Part shown: positions 8,943 to 19,200 of the stretch, piece after piece
Layout: the number at the start of each line of letters is the position of its first letter
Numbering within the stretch: the stretch's first letter is position 1
Notes under the pieces: generated by a model
What the model was told of the DNA's origin: nothing
The model's input: only the letters and a program-made list of their open reading frames with translations
The model's database searches: none
Assembly (NCBI GenBank): GCA_002353825.1
Contig: DEKJ01000036.1
Coordinates: 310 to 60,641 of the forward strand
Direction of reading: 5' to 3'
DNA from: Prevotella sp. UBA2725
Lineage (GTDB): Bacteria; Bacteroidota; Bacteroidia; Bacteroidales; Bacteroidaceae
Length of the DNA: 60,332 nt
Made by a program: the position numbers and the translations under genes

Positions 8943-9416
8943 ATGCAATCACAAATAATCATATCGCCCCGTGGTAAGCTGATGAGCAAGATACCACATT
9001 ATCTGCTTATCAATGACCAGCTGCTCGGGATCATCAAAGGCGGAGAAGTACGTGTTAACGTACCGCCCGGCATCTACCGCGTTACCATAAGGAGCATGTA
9101 TAAGTTCATTGAGTCAACTATTGAGGTCTATGTTCCTATCAACGAGACCAAGCGTCTGACTTTCGGTGACAGAGACAGATACTGGAACCGGCTCTTCAAC
9201 ATCGACTTCATCTTGTGGATTATCAAGCGACTCATTCATGTGCCGGAACCCTGGGGTACAATATATGAGGTTATCAGCAACGGCTTCTTCGTTGTCTGGC
9301 TTCTCCGCATATGGATAATCAGAAAACGATATTTTAAGATTCTGCCATACGGTGACCCTGCTCCCCGACAGCGTCATCTTCGGCCAAGAGGGACTGGTTG
9401 CCGTACCCATCAGTGA
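8943..9416 (+). CDS. Hypothetical protein with two hydrophobic segments
   Basis: The 157 residues cannot be assigned to a known function. The first 70 residues (IPHYLLINDQLLGIIKGGEV, VNVPPGIYRVTIRS) look like a small beta-sandwich in which PPG-Y-VTI recalls carboxypeptidase-regulatory-like folds. Then come two hydrophobic stretches, LFNIDFILWIIKRLI and NGFFVVWLLRIWII. The final 30 residues are Arg/Pro-rich and do not resemble the rest. In another frame the same DNA reads TVTLLPDSVIFGQEGLVAVP, so the end may be frameshifted or fused to a remnant. An ATG at 8982 is an alternative start. Confidence 0.5.
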   Translation: MQSQIIISPRGKLMSKIPHYLLINDQLLGIIKGGEVRVNVPPGIYRVTIRSMYKFIESTIEVYVPINETKRLTFGDRDRYWNRLFNIDFILWIIKRLIHVPEPWGTIYEVISNGFFVVWLLRIWIIRKRYFKILPYGDPAPRQRHLRPRGTGCRTHQ

Positions 9417-9470
9417 TTGCGGTGAGGAAAGAATGTTGAGATAGACATATCCAAGGGAGCCTTGTCACAA

Positions 9471-10040
9471 TCATGTATTAGCCAAGTCTTCATAGGCCTG
9501 ATTCATCTCGTTGATCAACGTCTCGTAGTTCTCTGCATCTTTACTGACGATGCGGTAAATGTCATCGAGGTCAGGATTGACTCCCCAATCTGAGATCTCT
9601 GTGTCATGGAGCAGCGTATGCATGCCGTTGATCATCATCCTTAGGATAGTCTTCTGTTGGAAGCCGGTGCCGTCGGTGGCCTTTATACCTACTACATATC
9701 CTTGCATCATTGAGCGTACCACACCTCGGATAGCTTGTGGTGCAGGCACCGGAGCGAGTGAGGATGGAATAATCTCCACAGCAAGATGTTCAGAAGGAGT
9801 CTCGATGTGGCCACACAACAAAGCTTCCATCTGCCGACGGTATTCAGCAGTCATGCATTCATAGGCTCCCTTTGATCCACATGCCATACGCATGAGCAGT
9901 TTCAAAGGAGTGTGATCACCCACATGCTTCTCTTTCATCTTCGCTGACAGGTCATCAAGACTATCATAACTGATTCGGGCAATAATCGGAAACATAGCAT
10001 GCGTAAAAAAGCCTGCTATGCTCTCATAATTGTCCATCAT
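9471..10040 (-). CDS. Hypothetical protein, second gene of a two-gene unit
   Basis: The 189-residue protein is not recognised. It is soluble-looking and mostly helical, with no signal peptide. Its ATG overlaps the TGA of the 45-residue gene upstream by one base (TGATG), which implies translational coupling. A second ATG follows immediately (MMDNY). Nothing in its sequence suggests a catalytic site. Confidence 0.65.
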   Translation of the reverse strand: MMDNYESIAGFFTHAMFPIIARISYDSLDDLSAKMKEKHVGDHTPLKLLMRMACGSKGAYECMTAEYRRQMEALLCGHIETPSEHLAVEIIPSSLAPVPAPQAIRGVVRSMMQGYVVGIKATDGTGFQQKTILRMMINGMHTLLHDTEISDWGVNPDLDDIYRIVSKDAENYETLINEMNQAYEDLANT

Positions 10041-10177
10041 CAGTTTTTTACAATTACTGACCTGCTCTTTCCGTTTTCCTTGTCTGCTTTTTCAATGAGA
10101 GCTGAGAAAAGACCCTCAAAGAAACCACGGACCATTGACCTAATGGTCTTGTATCTGTCTATCTTGTCTGTACGCAT
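10040..10177 (-). CDS. Small hypothetical protein, 45 residues
   Basis: It begins MRTDKIDRYKTIRSMVRGFF, is basic at the start and has an amphipathic middle. Its stop overlaps the start of the 189-residue gene. The ATG lies only 5 nt past the -7 box at 10182-10189, so a transcript from that promoter would be leaderless or nearly so. A downstream ATG at 10135 (MVRGFFEG) is the alternative. Function unknown. Confidence 0.55.
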   Translation of the reverse strand: MRTDKIDRYKTIRSMVRGFFEGLFSALIEKADKENGKSRSVIVKN

Positions 10178-10181
10178 ATCG

Positions 10182-10213
10182 CAAAGGTACAACTTTACAT
10201 TGACACAAACAAA
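10182..10213 (-). promoter_or_regulatory. Promoter (TTTG-N20-TACCTTTG) of the two-gene unit
   Basis: On the minus strand TTTG (10213-10210), a 20-nt spacer and TACCTTTG (10189-10182) match the consensus exactly. It starts 16 bp before the GH67 stop codon at 10229, so the unit is expressed independently of the GH67 gene. Confidence 0.7.
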
Positions 10214-10228
10214 AGAGAGCAAAAAAAA

Positions 10229-12094
10229 TCACTCGTAGGTAGGATTGATCCGAGATTCATTTGCAAGTTTCCCGAAGTATTCCAGGCATGTGTTTCTCCA
10301 CAGCCGAGCATTTTTGGTCTGCTGTTGTAACAGGTTGTTGACACGCTGCCACCGTGCTCCGTCGGCATCACCGTCACGCATTTCCACGGCTCTGACGTTG
10401 TTCCAAATCAGCGAATAATCTTCCACGCTCCTCACTCCGCGGTTGTAATGAAGCTGCAGGTTATCCCAGAGCGTGAGCCCATTCCGCATTTCGTAGTTCC
10501 ATGGCACATGATGAAACCAGAGGAGGTACGCATCGGGACAGGTGGCGAGGTCGTCATACAGTGAGCGATAAGGTTCACGATACTGTGACACGGCATCCGA
10601 CCCTTTCGAAGAGCGGTCGAAACCAATGCCGAGGCTGTCAGCCTTATGATAATAGACGGGGCACCATTCTATCGGATAGTCAGGACGGTAGCCGTTGGGC
10701 TCAGGACCATAGTGATTGTCGAAGGCGAAGATATGGTGCAAGCCAAGCGGCATCATATAGTCGACACAGTCCTCCCGGCTCTTCAGCATCATCGGCTTGA
10801 CTGCGGATAGGAATGTCGAGTCGGAGGAGAACGTGAGACGTAGCCATTCGTCGGCAATCTGCTCCGAGGTAAGCGTTGGGTCCCATGCCAGTCGCCCGAA
10901 GGCATACCAGTTGGCTTGCGAGAAGTCGTGATGAGTCCAGTTGGTCTCATCCCCGATATTGCTCACCCCCGCAATCCCTTTTAAGGTCTTCGGACTGACA
11001 TAGCCGAAGAACTCCTTCCACATCGGCGCCAGATAGACGAGGTGCTTCGCCTGTCCCGTGTATTCTTGAGCAATCTGGAACTCCACAGCCTGACTTGTCT
11101 TGGGCATATTGTCGAAGATGGGCGAATAAGGCTCGCGCGGCTGGAAGTCGAGCGGCCCTTTCTTCGACTGTAGGATGACATTGTCGCGGAACTGTCCATC
11201 GAGGTCTTTAAACTCCGACACGGCTTGTTTCACGCGATCCTCACCCTTGTGTTTGGCGCCATAGACGAAGGAGCGCCACATCACGATGCCGCCATAAGGC
11301 TTCAGGGCATCAGCAAGCATGTTGGCGCCATCGGCATGAGAACGACCATAGTCGAAGGGTCCGGGCTGGCCTTCAGAGTTAGCCTTGACGAGGAAACCGC
11401 CGAAATCGGGCACAGCCTTGTAGATTTCCTTCACCTTTTGCTGCCACCACTTGATGACTTCCGCGTTCAGCGGGTCGGCCGTCTTCGTGGCTCCCAAGGC
11501 GAGCGGCGAACCAAAGTTGACGGACAGGTACACCTTAATATAATAAGGTCGAAGGATATTGGCAATCATGCGCACGGTATCGATATAGGCACGTGTCAGG
11601 ATCTTCGGTGAGGCATTGACATTGTTGAGCACTGAACCATTGATGCCCACGGAGAGATTCGCCAAGCCATAGGCCCGGATGCGCGCCCTCCATGCCTCAC
11701 CTTTCACACTGCTGTTCCAGAAGATGCTGCGGCCGGCATAGCCACGCTCAATGGTGCCGTCGAGGTTGTCCCAGTGGTTGAGGATGCGGTACCTGAAGGC
11801 CGGTATCTCTTTCCGGGAGAGTGGCTGCATACCTTTGCTGATTCGGCCGCAAGCAGTCAGACGTGCCACTGCCATCCGCCCATAGGCACCACCCTGTGGG
11901 GTACTGGCAAGGATCAGGACTTGTTCCGGTGAGGTAGCCTTGAGAACAAAGCCCTCTCCAAGGCCGTCAGCATGTCTTACCGTCACCTTCTGGGCCACGT
12001 TCAAGTCCATCTTTCCCAACCACAGCTTGCTACCATCGTTGGCAGAAACAGTGAGGGAGAAGAGTGCAAGGATCAAAAGAAATATGTGTCGCAT
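10229..12094 (-). CDS. GH67 alpha-glucuronidase, exported
   Basis: It cleaves (4-O-methyl-)glucuronic acid from the non-reducing-end xylose of aldouronic acids, the usual last step after GH10 xylanase. The 621 residues have a signal peptide (cleavage near VSA-ND). Catalytic motifs: acid E241 in KANSEGQPGP, and the pair D316 in GPLDFQPREP and E344 in FQIAQEYTG, by family analogy. HWDNLDGTIERGYAGRSIFW marks the start of the barrel near residue 107. GH67 enzymes are usually 670-730 residues; the missing part here is mainly in the N-terminal beta-sandwich. The gene starts 5 bp after the stop of the hybrid regulator, so the two form one transcript. Confidence 0.95.
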   Translation of the reverse strand: MRHIFLLILALFSLTVSANDGSKLWLGKMDLNVAQKVTVRHADGLGEGFVLKATSPEQVLILASTPQGGAYGRMAVARLTACGRISKGMQPLSRKEIPAFRYRILNHWDNLDGTIERGYAGRSIFWNSSVKGEAWRARIRAYGLANLSVGINGSVLNNVNASPKILTRAYIDTVRMIANILRPYYIKVYLSVNFGSPLALGATKTADPLNAEVIKWWQQKVKEIYKAVPDFGGFLVKANSEGQPGPFDYGRSHADGANMLADALKPYGGIVMWRSFVYGAKHKGEDRVKQAVSEFKDLDGQFRDNVILQSKKGPLDFQPREPYSPIFDNMPKTSQAVEFQIAQEYTGQAKHLVYLAPMWKEFFGYVSPKTLKGIAGVSNIGDETNWTHHDFSQANWYAFGRLAWDPTLTSEQIADEWLRLTFSSDSTFLSAVKPMMLKSREDCVDYMMPLGLHHIFAFDNHYGPEPNGYRPDYPIEWCPVYYHKADSLGIGFDRSSKGSDAVSQYREPYRSLYDDLATCPDAYLLWFHHVPWNYEMRNGLTLWDNLQLHYNRGVRSVEDYSLIWNNVRAVEMRDGDADGARWQRVNNLLQQQTKNARLWRNTCLEYFGKLANESRINPTYE

Positions 12095-12099
12095 AATGA

Positions 12100-15000
12100 T
12101 TACGCTTTATGTTGCTGTGCATACGTTGTCGGTGATACACCAAAATGTTTCTTGAAGACGCTGGAGAAGTGGGTCTGATTGTTGAAACCGACGGCATAAG
12201 CCACTTGAGTGACATTGATGTTGCCTTCACGCAACAGCTTGGCCCCCTGCTCGAGACGCAGGTTACGGATGAAATCGCTTGTCGTCACACCTGTAATTTC
12301 TTTCATCTTACGGTGCAGCTGCGCCCGGCTGATACCGACCTCCTCGGCGAGACGCTCCACATTGAAGTCCTGTTCGGTGATGTGCTCATTGATACATTTC
12401 ATGACACGGTCCATCAGCGCATCATCATTGCCGCGTACCTTTACGTCCTCCATCTTATCCTTCTGCTCGAGGGCCCCGGAGAACTTGCCGCGGAGGCGCC
12501 GGACATTCTCAAGCAGGTTATTGATGACAATGCGCATCTCGTCAATATCGAACGGCTTGGCGAGAAATGCATCAGCACCCTTCTTCAATCCTTCGAGTCT
12601 ATGTCCCACCTCACTCTGCGAGGTGAGGAGGATGACGGGGATATCGCTCGTTCGCGGGTTCGACTTGATGGCTTTGAGCAAGGCTATACCGTCCATCTCT
12701 GGCATCATGATGTCGGAGATGACAAGGTTGTAGTTGCCCGACAACACTTTCTCCAAGGCCACCTTTCCGTTCTGAGCGGAGTCGACCCGATAGTTCTGTC
12801 CCAGTTCGCGGGCGATATATGCCGGGATCTCGAAGTCGTCATCAGCCACAAGGATATGGCAATTGCCACGCGTGCTCTCAGGAAGAAGAGCCTTCTCTTC
12901 CTTCTCTGTCACAATCTGTTCAGGCTTCAGATGATTGTTGCCTTTACGGAGGGTTACCTCAAAGCAGGCGCCGTGCTGTCCATCGGTACGGTTATATGCC
13001 TTGATGGCACCTCCGTGCATCAGCACGATGTTACGGCAGAGGTTGAGCCCGATACCCGTACCCTGAATGTGCAGGATGTTCGTGGCGCGGCTCTGGTAGA
13101 ACCGTTCAAAGAGCCTGTCGGTATCCTCTCCTTTGAAGCCCGGCCCCGTGTCGGTGACGCGCAGGACGACAGCATCATCGTTCTCTGAGACGTTCAAGGT
13201 GATTGCTCCTCCGTCGAACGTATATTTCAAGGCATTGGAAAGAAGATTTGCGATAACTTTGTCGAAGTTGACCCGGTCGATCCACACCTTCACGGGTTTA
13301 TGATGGATATCGACAGGCTTGCCGTCTCCTTCCGTGAGCGTGAGCGTGATGTTGCGCTCCCTAGCACCATACTGGAAGAGGCGCATCGACTGGGCAGCGA
13401 AATCCACGAGGTCGGTCTCTTCACAATGGAGCATCATCTGTCCCTTGTCAATCTTTCGCTCATCAAGGATCTGATTGACAAGGACCAGAAGCCGCTGTGC
13501 GTTATGGTCGATAGCATCAAGCTCATTGCGGTCTTCCTCGTTTGTGATACGCTGCTGCAACTTCTTCAACGGACCGAGGATAAGCGTCAGCGGGGAGCGG
13601 ATATCGTGGGTGGCATCGATGAGGAACCGCATCTTCTGCTCGTCATCCTCCACTTTACGCTTGCGCTCTGAAGCACGGTACCAATAGTATATGCCTAAGA
13701 CAATGATAGCCAGATAGATGAGCCATGCCCACCACGATGAGTACCAAGGGTTATTGACCACAACATGGATCATCACCGGTTGTTTGGACTCTACGCCATT
13801 ATAATCGGCAACAACTTCTATACGATAGTCGCCAGGCTCCATGTGAGAGAAGAGGATGCTGTTATCACCTTCTTCGTTCGTCTGCCATCGGCCTCCATTG
13901 ATGCGATAACGATAAGCTGTCTCTTTGGCGTACTTATAGTCGAGCTGTGAAAACTCCAGTGTGAAAGAGTTCTCACTATAAGGCACGGAGAAGTTGGTCT
14001 TACGGAAGTCTTCCTGTCGTCCATCCACGATAAAGGCGGTGAGGTGCGGCTGTCCGACCTTCATCACACTGGCGTTGACCTCCTGCGGATGGAATACTGT
14101 GACACCATCGCTCGTGCCAAAGGCCACACGTCCATCAGTGGTACGCAGACTGCAGCCCGGTACATACTCGTGAGCCGACAAGCCATAGCCACGGAAATAG
14201 CCAACGAAAGTTCGCTTTGAACGGTCATACTGCCACAGACCCATGGATGTGCTGACCCACAAGTTACCGTCGTGGTCTTTCACGATAGCGCACACTTGTT
14301 TCCCGACAAGCTGACCACTGTGTGGGAAGCGCGTCACCTTACGCTTGCCAGAGTTGTACAGGAAGAGTCCGTTTTCTGTTCCAATGACGATGTTGCCTTT
14401 TCCGTCCTCTTCCAATGCATTGGTGACTATACCTCGCAGGATGACATCCCACCCACAAGGCTTAAAATTCTTCGTCTTCGGGTCGAAGCAGCACACTCCG
14501 CTGGAGGTTGCTATCCATAACAATCCTTGATGGTCGAGCTTTAGGCAGCGTATCCAGTCGTTGCATAGGAAGCCACGGGGTGACTGCAAACGCATGTTGT
14601 AGTTTTCCGTCTTGTTGGTGTGAGGGTCATAGACATATAGGCCTTTGCTGTAGGCAGAGATATAGAGTCTTCCGTCACTGTCTTCCTCCATGCCATTCAC
14701 ACCAAAACTATCGAAGTGCACACAAGGGCTTGCTGCTCCCGTCACGGGGTTATAGCGGTACACGGCACTGTTTGTTCCGAGCCAGTATTGTCCTGTACGA
14801 TCGCGGAAGATAAGGCGTGCCCCCGAAGGTGCAGAAGGGTGACCGATGATCATTCCGTTCTCGTCGAAATGATAGACGCCATTATTCTGTACCGTGCACC
14901 AGACATCACTAGCGGTACCTCGCGCTAAGGATGAGACACTGTTGCCTGTAGGGAAGCCCTGCCAGGCAAGGCTCCAGTTATGAAAGGCATAATGGATATT

Positions 15001-15999
15001 GTTGATAAGATACAGTCCCTTGCTACGACAGCCTGCCCAGATATTATGGTCTTTGTCTTCATAGAGACAGGTGACATCGGCTGTCTTAATGTCGAAGACC
15101 GGCGAGGTCGAGCCCATATACTGGGTCACTGCGCGGCTCCCGTGTTTGATGATAAGTATGCCGTGCTCTGTAGTACCCAGGAAAATGTCACCTTTATAAG
15201 AGCGAATAGCCGTATTGATGGTCAATTCGGTGCTAAACGAGCCAAAGTCGTAACCGGCATCCGTAAGTCTGCCTGTGCGGTAGTCGTACCGCGCAATGCC
15301 TTTCATGCAGACAACAAGTAAGCTGTTCTTGCCGTCGGGCAAGAAGGCGATAGGAGGCCCACAAGGCGAGCGGAAGGTCTTTGCATAGTATTTTCCACCT
15401 TTATATATATAGCGCACGACAATCTCCAGGTGGTTTCCCTTCCAGTGATAGCCTCTGTTATCAGAATAGATATTCGTGAAGAAGTCATCATAGTTGCTTT
15501 GAACAAAGCCTTTGAGTTGTCTCATGGCCTTCTGTCCCCTGTCGATTTTATAAAGCCCATAGCCAGCTGTGCCAATCACGATATCGCCCTGACGGTTTTC
15601 TATGATAGAAAAGACACGTGGAGCAGCTTTGATACCGGGGAAATGATATTGAACGAAACGGTTGTGCTCGTAGTCGTAGCTCATCAATCCCAAAGCGGAG
15701 CCTATCCACAAGGTTCCATCACGGGCGACAAGAAACGACGTGATGGTATTACTATTAATAGAAGTGGTATCCTTGTCGTTATGGAAATAATTGGTGAAGT
15801 GATACCCGTCATAACGGCTCAGGCCATAGTCGGTGCCTACCCAAATCAGCCCATAGCGATCCTGTGTGATACAGTTGATCAAGCTGCTAGGCAACTGATC
15901 GCCGGGTATCAGAAAACCATTGTCGGCCTTTAGAAGAAGTACCGAGAGTAAACTAAGCAAGAAGACCAATCTAAGGCTTTTCGTTTTTATTCGTTGCAT
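12100..15999 (-). CDS. Hybrid two-component system regulator of the xylan locus
   Basis: Sensor, kinase, receiver and DNA-binding domain in one chain of 1299 residues (start chosen at MQRIKTKSLRL, which gives a proper signal anchor). Order: N-terminal hydrophobic anchor; about 14 Reg_prop/two-component beta-propeller repeats (WVGTDYGLSRYDG, LWIGSALGLMSYD, LWVSTSMGLWQYD, about 35-640); a Y_Y_Y domain (LEFSQLDYKYAKETAYRYRI, about 680-750); a membrane segment (755-774); a histidine kinase with H798 in ATHDIRSPL and ATP-binding motifs NALKYT, DTGPGF and GTGIGLNL; a receiver with phospho-acceptor D1096 in VISDIMMPEMDG; and an AraC-type HTH at the end (VGFNNQTHFSSVFKKHFGVSP). Family knowledge: the periplasmic part binds oligosaccharides. 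It is divergent to xusA and co-directional with GH67, so it probably controls both. Confidence 0.95.
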   Translation of the reverse strand: MQRIKTKSLRLVFLLSLLSVLLLKADNGFLIPGDQLPSSLINCITQDRYGLIWVGTDYGLSRYDGYHFTNYFHNDKDTTSINSNTITSFLVARDGTLWIGSALGLMSYDYEHNRFVQYHFPGIKAAPRVFSIIENRQGDIVIGTAGYGLYKIDRGQKAMRQLKGFVQSNYDDFFTNIYSDNRGYHWKGNHLEIVVRYIYKGGKYYAKTFRSPCGPPIAFLPDGKNSLLVVCMKGIARYDYRTGRLTDAGYDFGSFSTELTINTAIRSYKGDIFLGTTEHGILIIKHGSRAVTQYMGSTSPVFDIKTADVTCLYEDKDHNIWAGCRSKGLYLINNIHYAFHNWSLAWQGFPTGNSVSSLARGTASDVWCTVQNNGVYHFDENGMIIGHPSAPSGARLIFRDRTGQYWLGTNSAVYRYNPVTGAASPCVHFDSFGVNGMEEDSDGRLYISAYSKGLYVYDPHTNKTENYNMRLQSPRGFLCNDWIRCLKLDHQGLLWIATSSGVCCFDPKTKNFKPCGWDVILRGIVTNALEEDGKGNIVIGTENGLFLYNSGKRKVTRFPHSGQLVGKQVCAIVKDHDGNLWVSTSMGLWQYDRSKRTFVGYFRGYGLSAHEYVPGCSLRTTDGRVAFGTSDGVTVFHPQEVNASVMKVGQPHLTAFIVDGRQEDFRKTNFSVPYSENSFTLEFSQLDYKYAKETAYRYRINGGRWQTNEEGDNSILFSHMEPGDYRIEVVADYNGVESKQPVMIHVVVNNPWYSSWWAWLIYLAIIVLGIYYWYRASERKRKVEDDEQKMRFLIDATHDIRSPLTLILGPLKKLQQRITNEEDRNELDAIDHNAQRLLVLVNQILDERKIDKGQMMLHCEETDLVDFAAQSMRLFQYGARERNITLTLTEGDGKPVDIHHKPVKVWIDRVNFDKVIANLLSNALKYTFDGGAITLNVSENDDAVVLRVTDTGPGFKGEDTDRLFERFYQSRATNILHIQGTGIGLNLCRNIVLMHGGAIKAYNRTDGQHGACFEVTLRKGNNHLKPEQIVTEKEEKALLPESTRGNCHILVADDDFEIPAYIARELGQNYRVDSAQNGKVALEKVLSGNYNLVISDIMMPEMDGIALLKAIKSNPRTSDIPVILLTSQSEVGHRLEGLKKGADAFLAKPFDIDEMRIVINNLLENVRRLRGKFSGALEQKDKMEDVKVRGNDDALMDRVMKCINEHITEQDFNVERLAEEVGISRAQLHRKMKEITGVTTSDFIRNLRLEQGAKLLREGNINVTQVAYAVGFNNQTHFSSVFKKHFGVSPTTYAQQHKA

Positions 16000-16019
16000 A
16001 AGATTCTTGCATTTGACTA

Positions 16020-16027
16020 CAAAAGTA
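16020..16027 (-). promoter_or_regulatory. -7 box (TACTTTTG) of the hybrid regulator gene
   Basis: TACTTTTG on the minus strand lies 21 nt upstream of the ATG at 15999. No good -33 match is present, so this is a weak call. Confidence 0.4.
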
Positions 16028-16077
16028 CACAAAAAGAAGATATCTAACCGATATTAAAGGGAGGAAAATAACGTGAT

Positions 16078-16112
16078 GATACAAATTGAAATGCAACGGA
16101 TACAAATGAAAA
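16078..16112 (+). promoter_or_regulatory. Candidate operator: two direct repeats 21 bp apart upstream of xusA
   Basis: GATACAAATTGAAA (16078-16091) and GATACAAATGAAAA (16099-16112) start exactly 21 bp apart, two helical turns, and end 22 nt before the -7 box of xusA. There is no -33 TTTG in this position. A tandem site is what an AraC-type DNA-binding domain of a phosphorylated hybrid regulator would be expected to use. The assignment to the neighbouring regulator is inference. Confidence 0.55.
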
Positions 16113-16134
16113 GGCACCCCACGCCTATATTGCC

Positions 16135-16142
16135 TAATTTTG
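16135..16142 (+). promoter_or_regulatory. -7 box (TAATTTTG) of the xus operon
   Basis: TAATTTTG matches TAnnTTTG. Transcription would start near 16150, leaving a leader of about 58 nt before the ATG at 16208. The absent -33 element suggests dependence on an activator. Confidence 0.6.
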
Positions 16143-16207
16143 CAGCGTGAAAAAGTTTAAGCAAGTCTATATACATCTCAAAACCAATATAGATCTATGA
16201 TTTACGT

Positions 16208-19200
16208 ATGAAACAAGAATTATTTAAATTGCGTAGACTGTCTATGGTTGTGTTGTTGTTTGTCTTGGGAAGTCTGGCTTCCTTGGCACAGACCATCACA
16301 GCCAATGGCAATGTGAAGGACAAGAACGGTGACCCTGTCATTGGTGCCACTATTGTTGTCAAAGGACGTACTGCTACGGGAACGGTCTCAGACCTCGACG
16401 GCAACTTCGTCCTGAATGGTGTCAAGCCGGGCGAACAGCTTGTCATCAGTTATGTAGGCATGACCGCCCAGACGGTCAAGGCTGCCAAAAACATGAGCAT
16501 CACGCTCTCCGACGACCAGAAAGTGCTGCAAGAGGTCGTCGTCGTGGGTTACGGCCAGCAGAAGAAAGCCAGTGTCGTGGGTTCTATCACCCAGACGACA
16601 GGCAAGGTGCTGGAGCGTGCCGGTGGTGTAAGCAGCCTCGGTGCTGCACTGACGGGTAACCTTCCGGGCGTGGTAACAATGAGCTCCACGGGTATGCCGG
16701 GTGAGGAAGACCCGAAAATCATCATCCGTGGCGTAAGCAGCTGGAACAACAGCGACCCGCTGATCCTCGTTGATGGTATCGAGCGCCCGATGAACAGTAT
16801 TGACATCAGCTCGGTACAGTCGGTGTCTGTACTGAAAGATGCCTCCGCTACAGCCGTCTATGGTGTGCGTGGTGCAAACGGTGTCATCCTGATTACGACC
16901 AAACGTGGACAAGAAGGTAAGGCAAAGATAGAGATGGGCATGAACGCAACACTGAAGTTCGTCAGTAAGCTCCCAGGCTCTCTCCACAGTGCTGATGCTC
17001 TCACCATCCGTAACCAGGCCGCTGAGCAGGAGCTGAGCTTGACACCCGACTCTTGGAACAAAGTGCTGCCTCTCGACATCATTGACAAGTACCGTAACCC
17101 CGCCAACATTGAAGAGGCGGAGCGCTACCCCGACGTAGACTGGCAGAAAGAGGTGTTCAAGAACCACGCTATGGCCTACAACCCTCATATCAACGTCAGC
17201 GGTGGTACCAGATATGTGAAGTATTTCGCTGTTGTCGACTTCCTGCACGAGGGAGACCTCTTCCGGCAGTGGGACAACAACCGCGGCTATAAGACGGGTT
17301 ATGGCTACGACCGTGTCAACGTGCGCAGCAACCTCGACTTTGCCATCACACATACCACGACCTTCAAAGTGAACCTTTTCGGCAGTCACGGTATCCGCAA
17401 AGGCCCTTGGGGAACAGCCACTGGGTCGTTTGGTGAGTCACAACTCTGGCAAGCTGCCTACAGTGCGCCTCGCGATGCCTTCATCCCACGTTACAGCGAC
17501 GGCACATGGGGCTATTATCCTGCCGACAGTCAGGGTGCACCCAACTCTGTGCTGAACTTGGCTCTCTCCGGTTCAGAGAAGCACACCACAACACGAATCA
17601 ACACCGACTTCTCTCTTGAGCAGAACCTCGACTTCATCACGAAGGGTCTGAGCGCCAGCGCACGCGTGGCATGGGATAACGTGTTCCAGGAAGACGGAAG
17701 AGGTATCAACGACCTCTATCACAACGCACAGGAGAAATGGATTGATCCTGCAACAGGTGTTGCCACCTATCTGCAGCCCCGTCAGGGCAATACCAACTTC
17801 GACTTCCAGGAGGGTATCTTATGGTCCGTTGCCGGCGGTAGTGTAAACAACGGTGCCACCGTCCGCAACCTCTTCTATCAGGCGCAACTCAACTACGCCC
17901 GCAAGTTCGGCAAGCATGACGTTACCGCCATGGGAGTTTTCAACCGCACGGAGAACGCTTATGGCAGTCAGTTCCCTCACTACCGTGAGGACTGGGCTTT
18001 CCGTACAACATACAACTATGACGGTCGCTACTTCGTCGAATACAACGGAGCTTATAATGGATCGGAGCAGTTCGGTCCTCACTATCGTTTCGACTTCTTC
18101 CAGTCGGGTGCTGTCGGCTATACCATCAGTGAAGAGAAATTCTTCAAGCCCTTGCGCAAATATGTCGACTTACTGAAGTTCCGCTACTCTATCGGTGAGG
18201 TTGGTGACGACGGTGCCAATCTCGGTCGCTGGCTCTATGCCACACAGTGGGCTTACAACACCAATATGACTGCTAACGGCAACATGAACCGACAGGGTCT
18301 GACCTACAGTGACAGTCCTTATACCTGGTACCGCGAGAACACCATTGGTAACCCCAACCTCCATTGGGAGAAGTCAACGAAGCAGAACATAGGTATCGAC
18401 TACGGATTCCTCGGTGGCCTCATCACCGGTAACATCGACTTCTTCGTCGATAATCGCCACGATGTGCTTATCGCAGGCGGCAACCGCTCTGTCCCGTCCT
18501 ATTTCGGTGCTACAGCCCCTGCAGCCAACTATGGCAAAGTCCGTACAAAAGGTTACGAGCTGGAGCTACGACTGAGCAAGACCTTCTTAGGACATCACGT
18601 CTGGGGCAACTTCTCTATGACTCATGCGACCAACAAGATTCTAAGATACGATGATCCTCAGCTTCTGCCTGCCTATCAGAAGAGCACCGGCTTCTCCATC
18701 GGACAGGATCATGCCAATCTCACATCCGGATTCGCTAACACCTGGGACGATGTCATCGGCATCACACCGTACAACACCAATGACAACCAGAAACTGCCGG
18801 GAATGTATGACGTCATCGACTACAACGGCGATGGTGTCATCGACAGCAACGACTCTGCTCCCTATGGATACACAGGTAACCCCGAGAACACCTACAACGC
18901 TACCATCGGTTGGGACTGGAAAGGATTCTCTGTCATGGTACAGTTCTATGGTGTGACAAACGTTGACCGCTATGTAGGTTTCAGTTCGCTGAGCAAGAAC
19001 CTCGACACTGTCTTCGACGAAGGCACATTCTGGACAAAGACCAGTCAGGCTGCCGATGCGCCTATGCCACGTATCAACTCCACCCCTTCTTATTATGAGG
19101 GTACCCGGTTCCATTACGACGGCAGTTTCATCCGTCTGAAGAATGCGGAGATAAGCTATACCTTCACACAACCGTGGGTCAAGAATATCGGACTGACAAG

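Noticed and set aside
12145..13188. Long open frame antisense to the hybrid regulator
   Set aside because: Lies fully opposite the kinase, receiver and HTH domains and has no recognisable protein features; such shadow frames also occur opposite GH94 (54921-56063), gcvPB (40193-41122) and susC (53415-54410).
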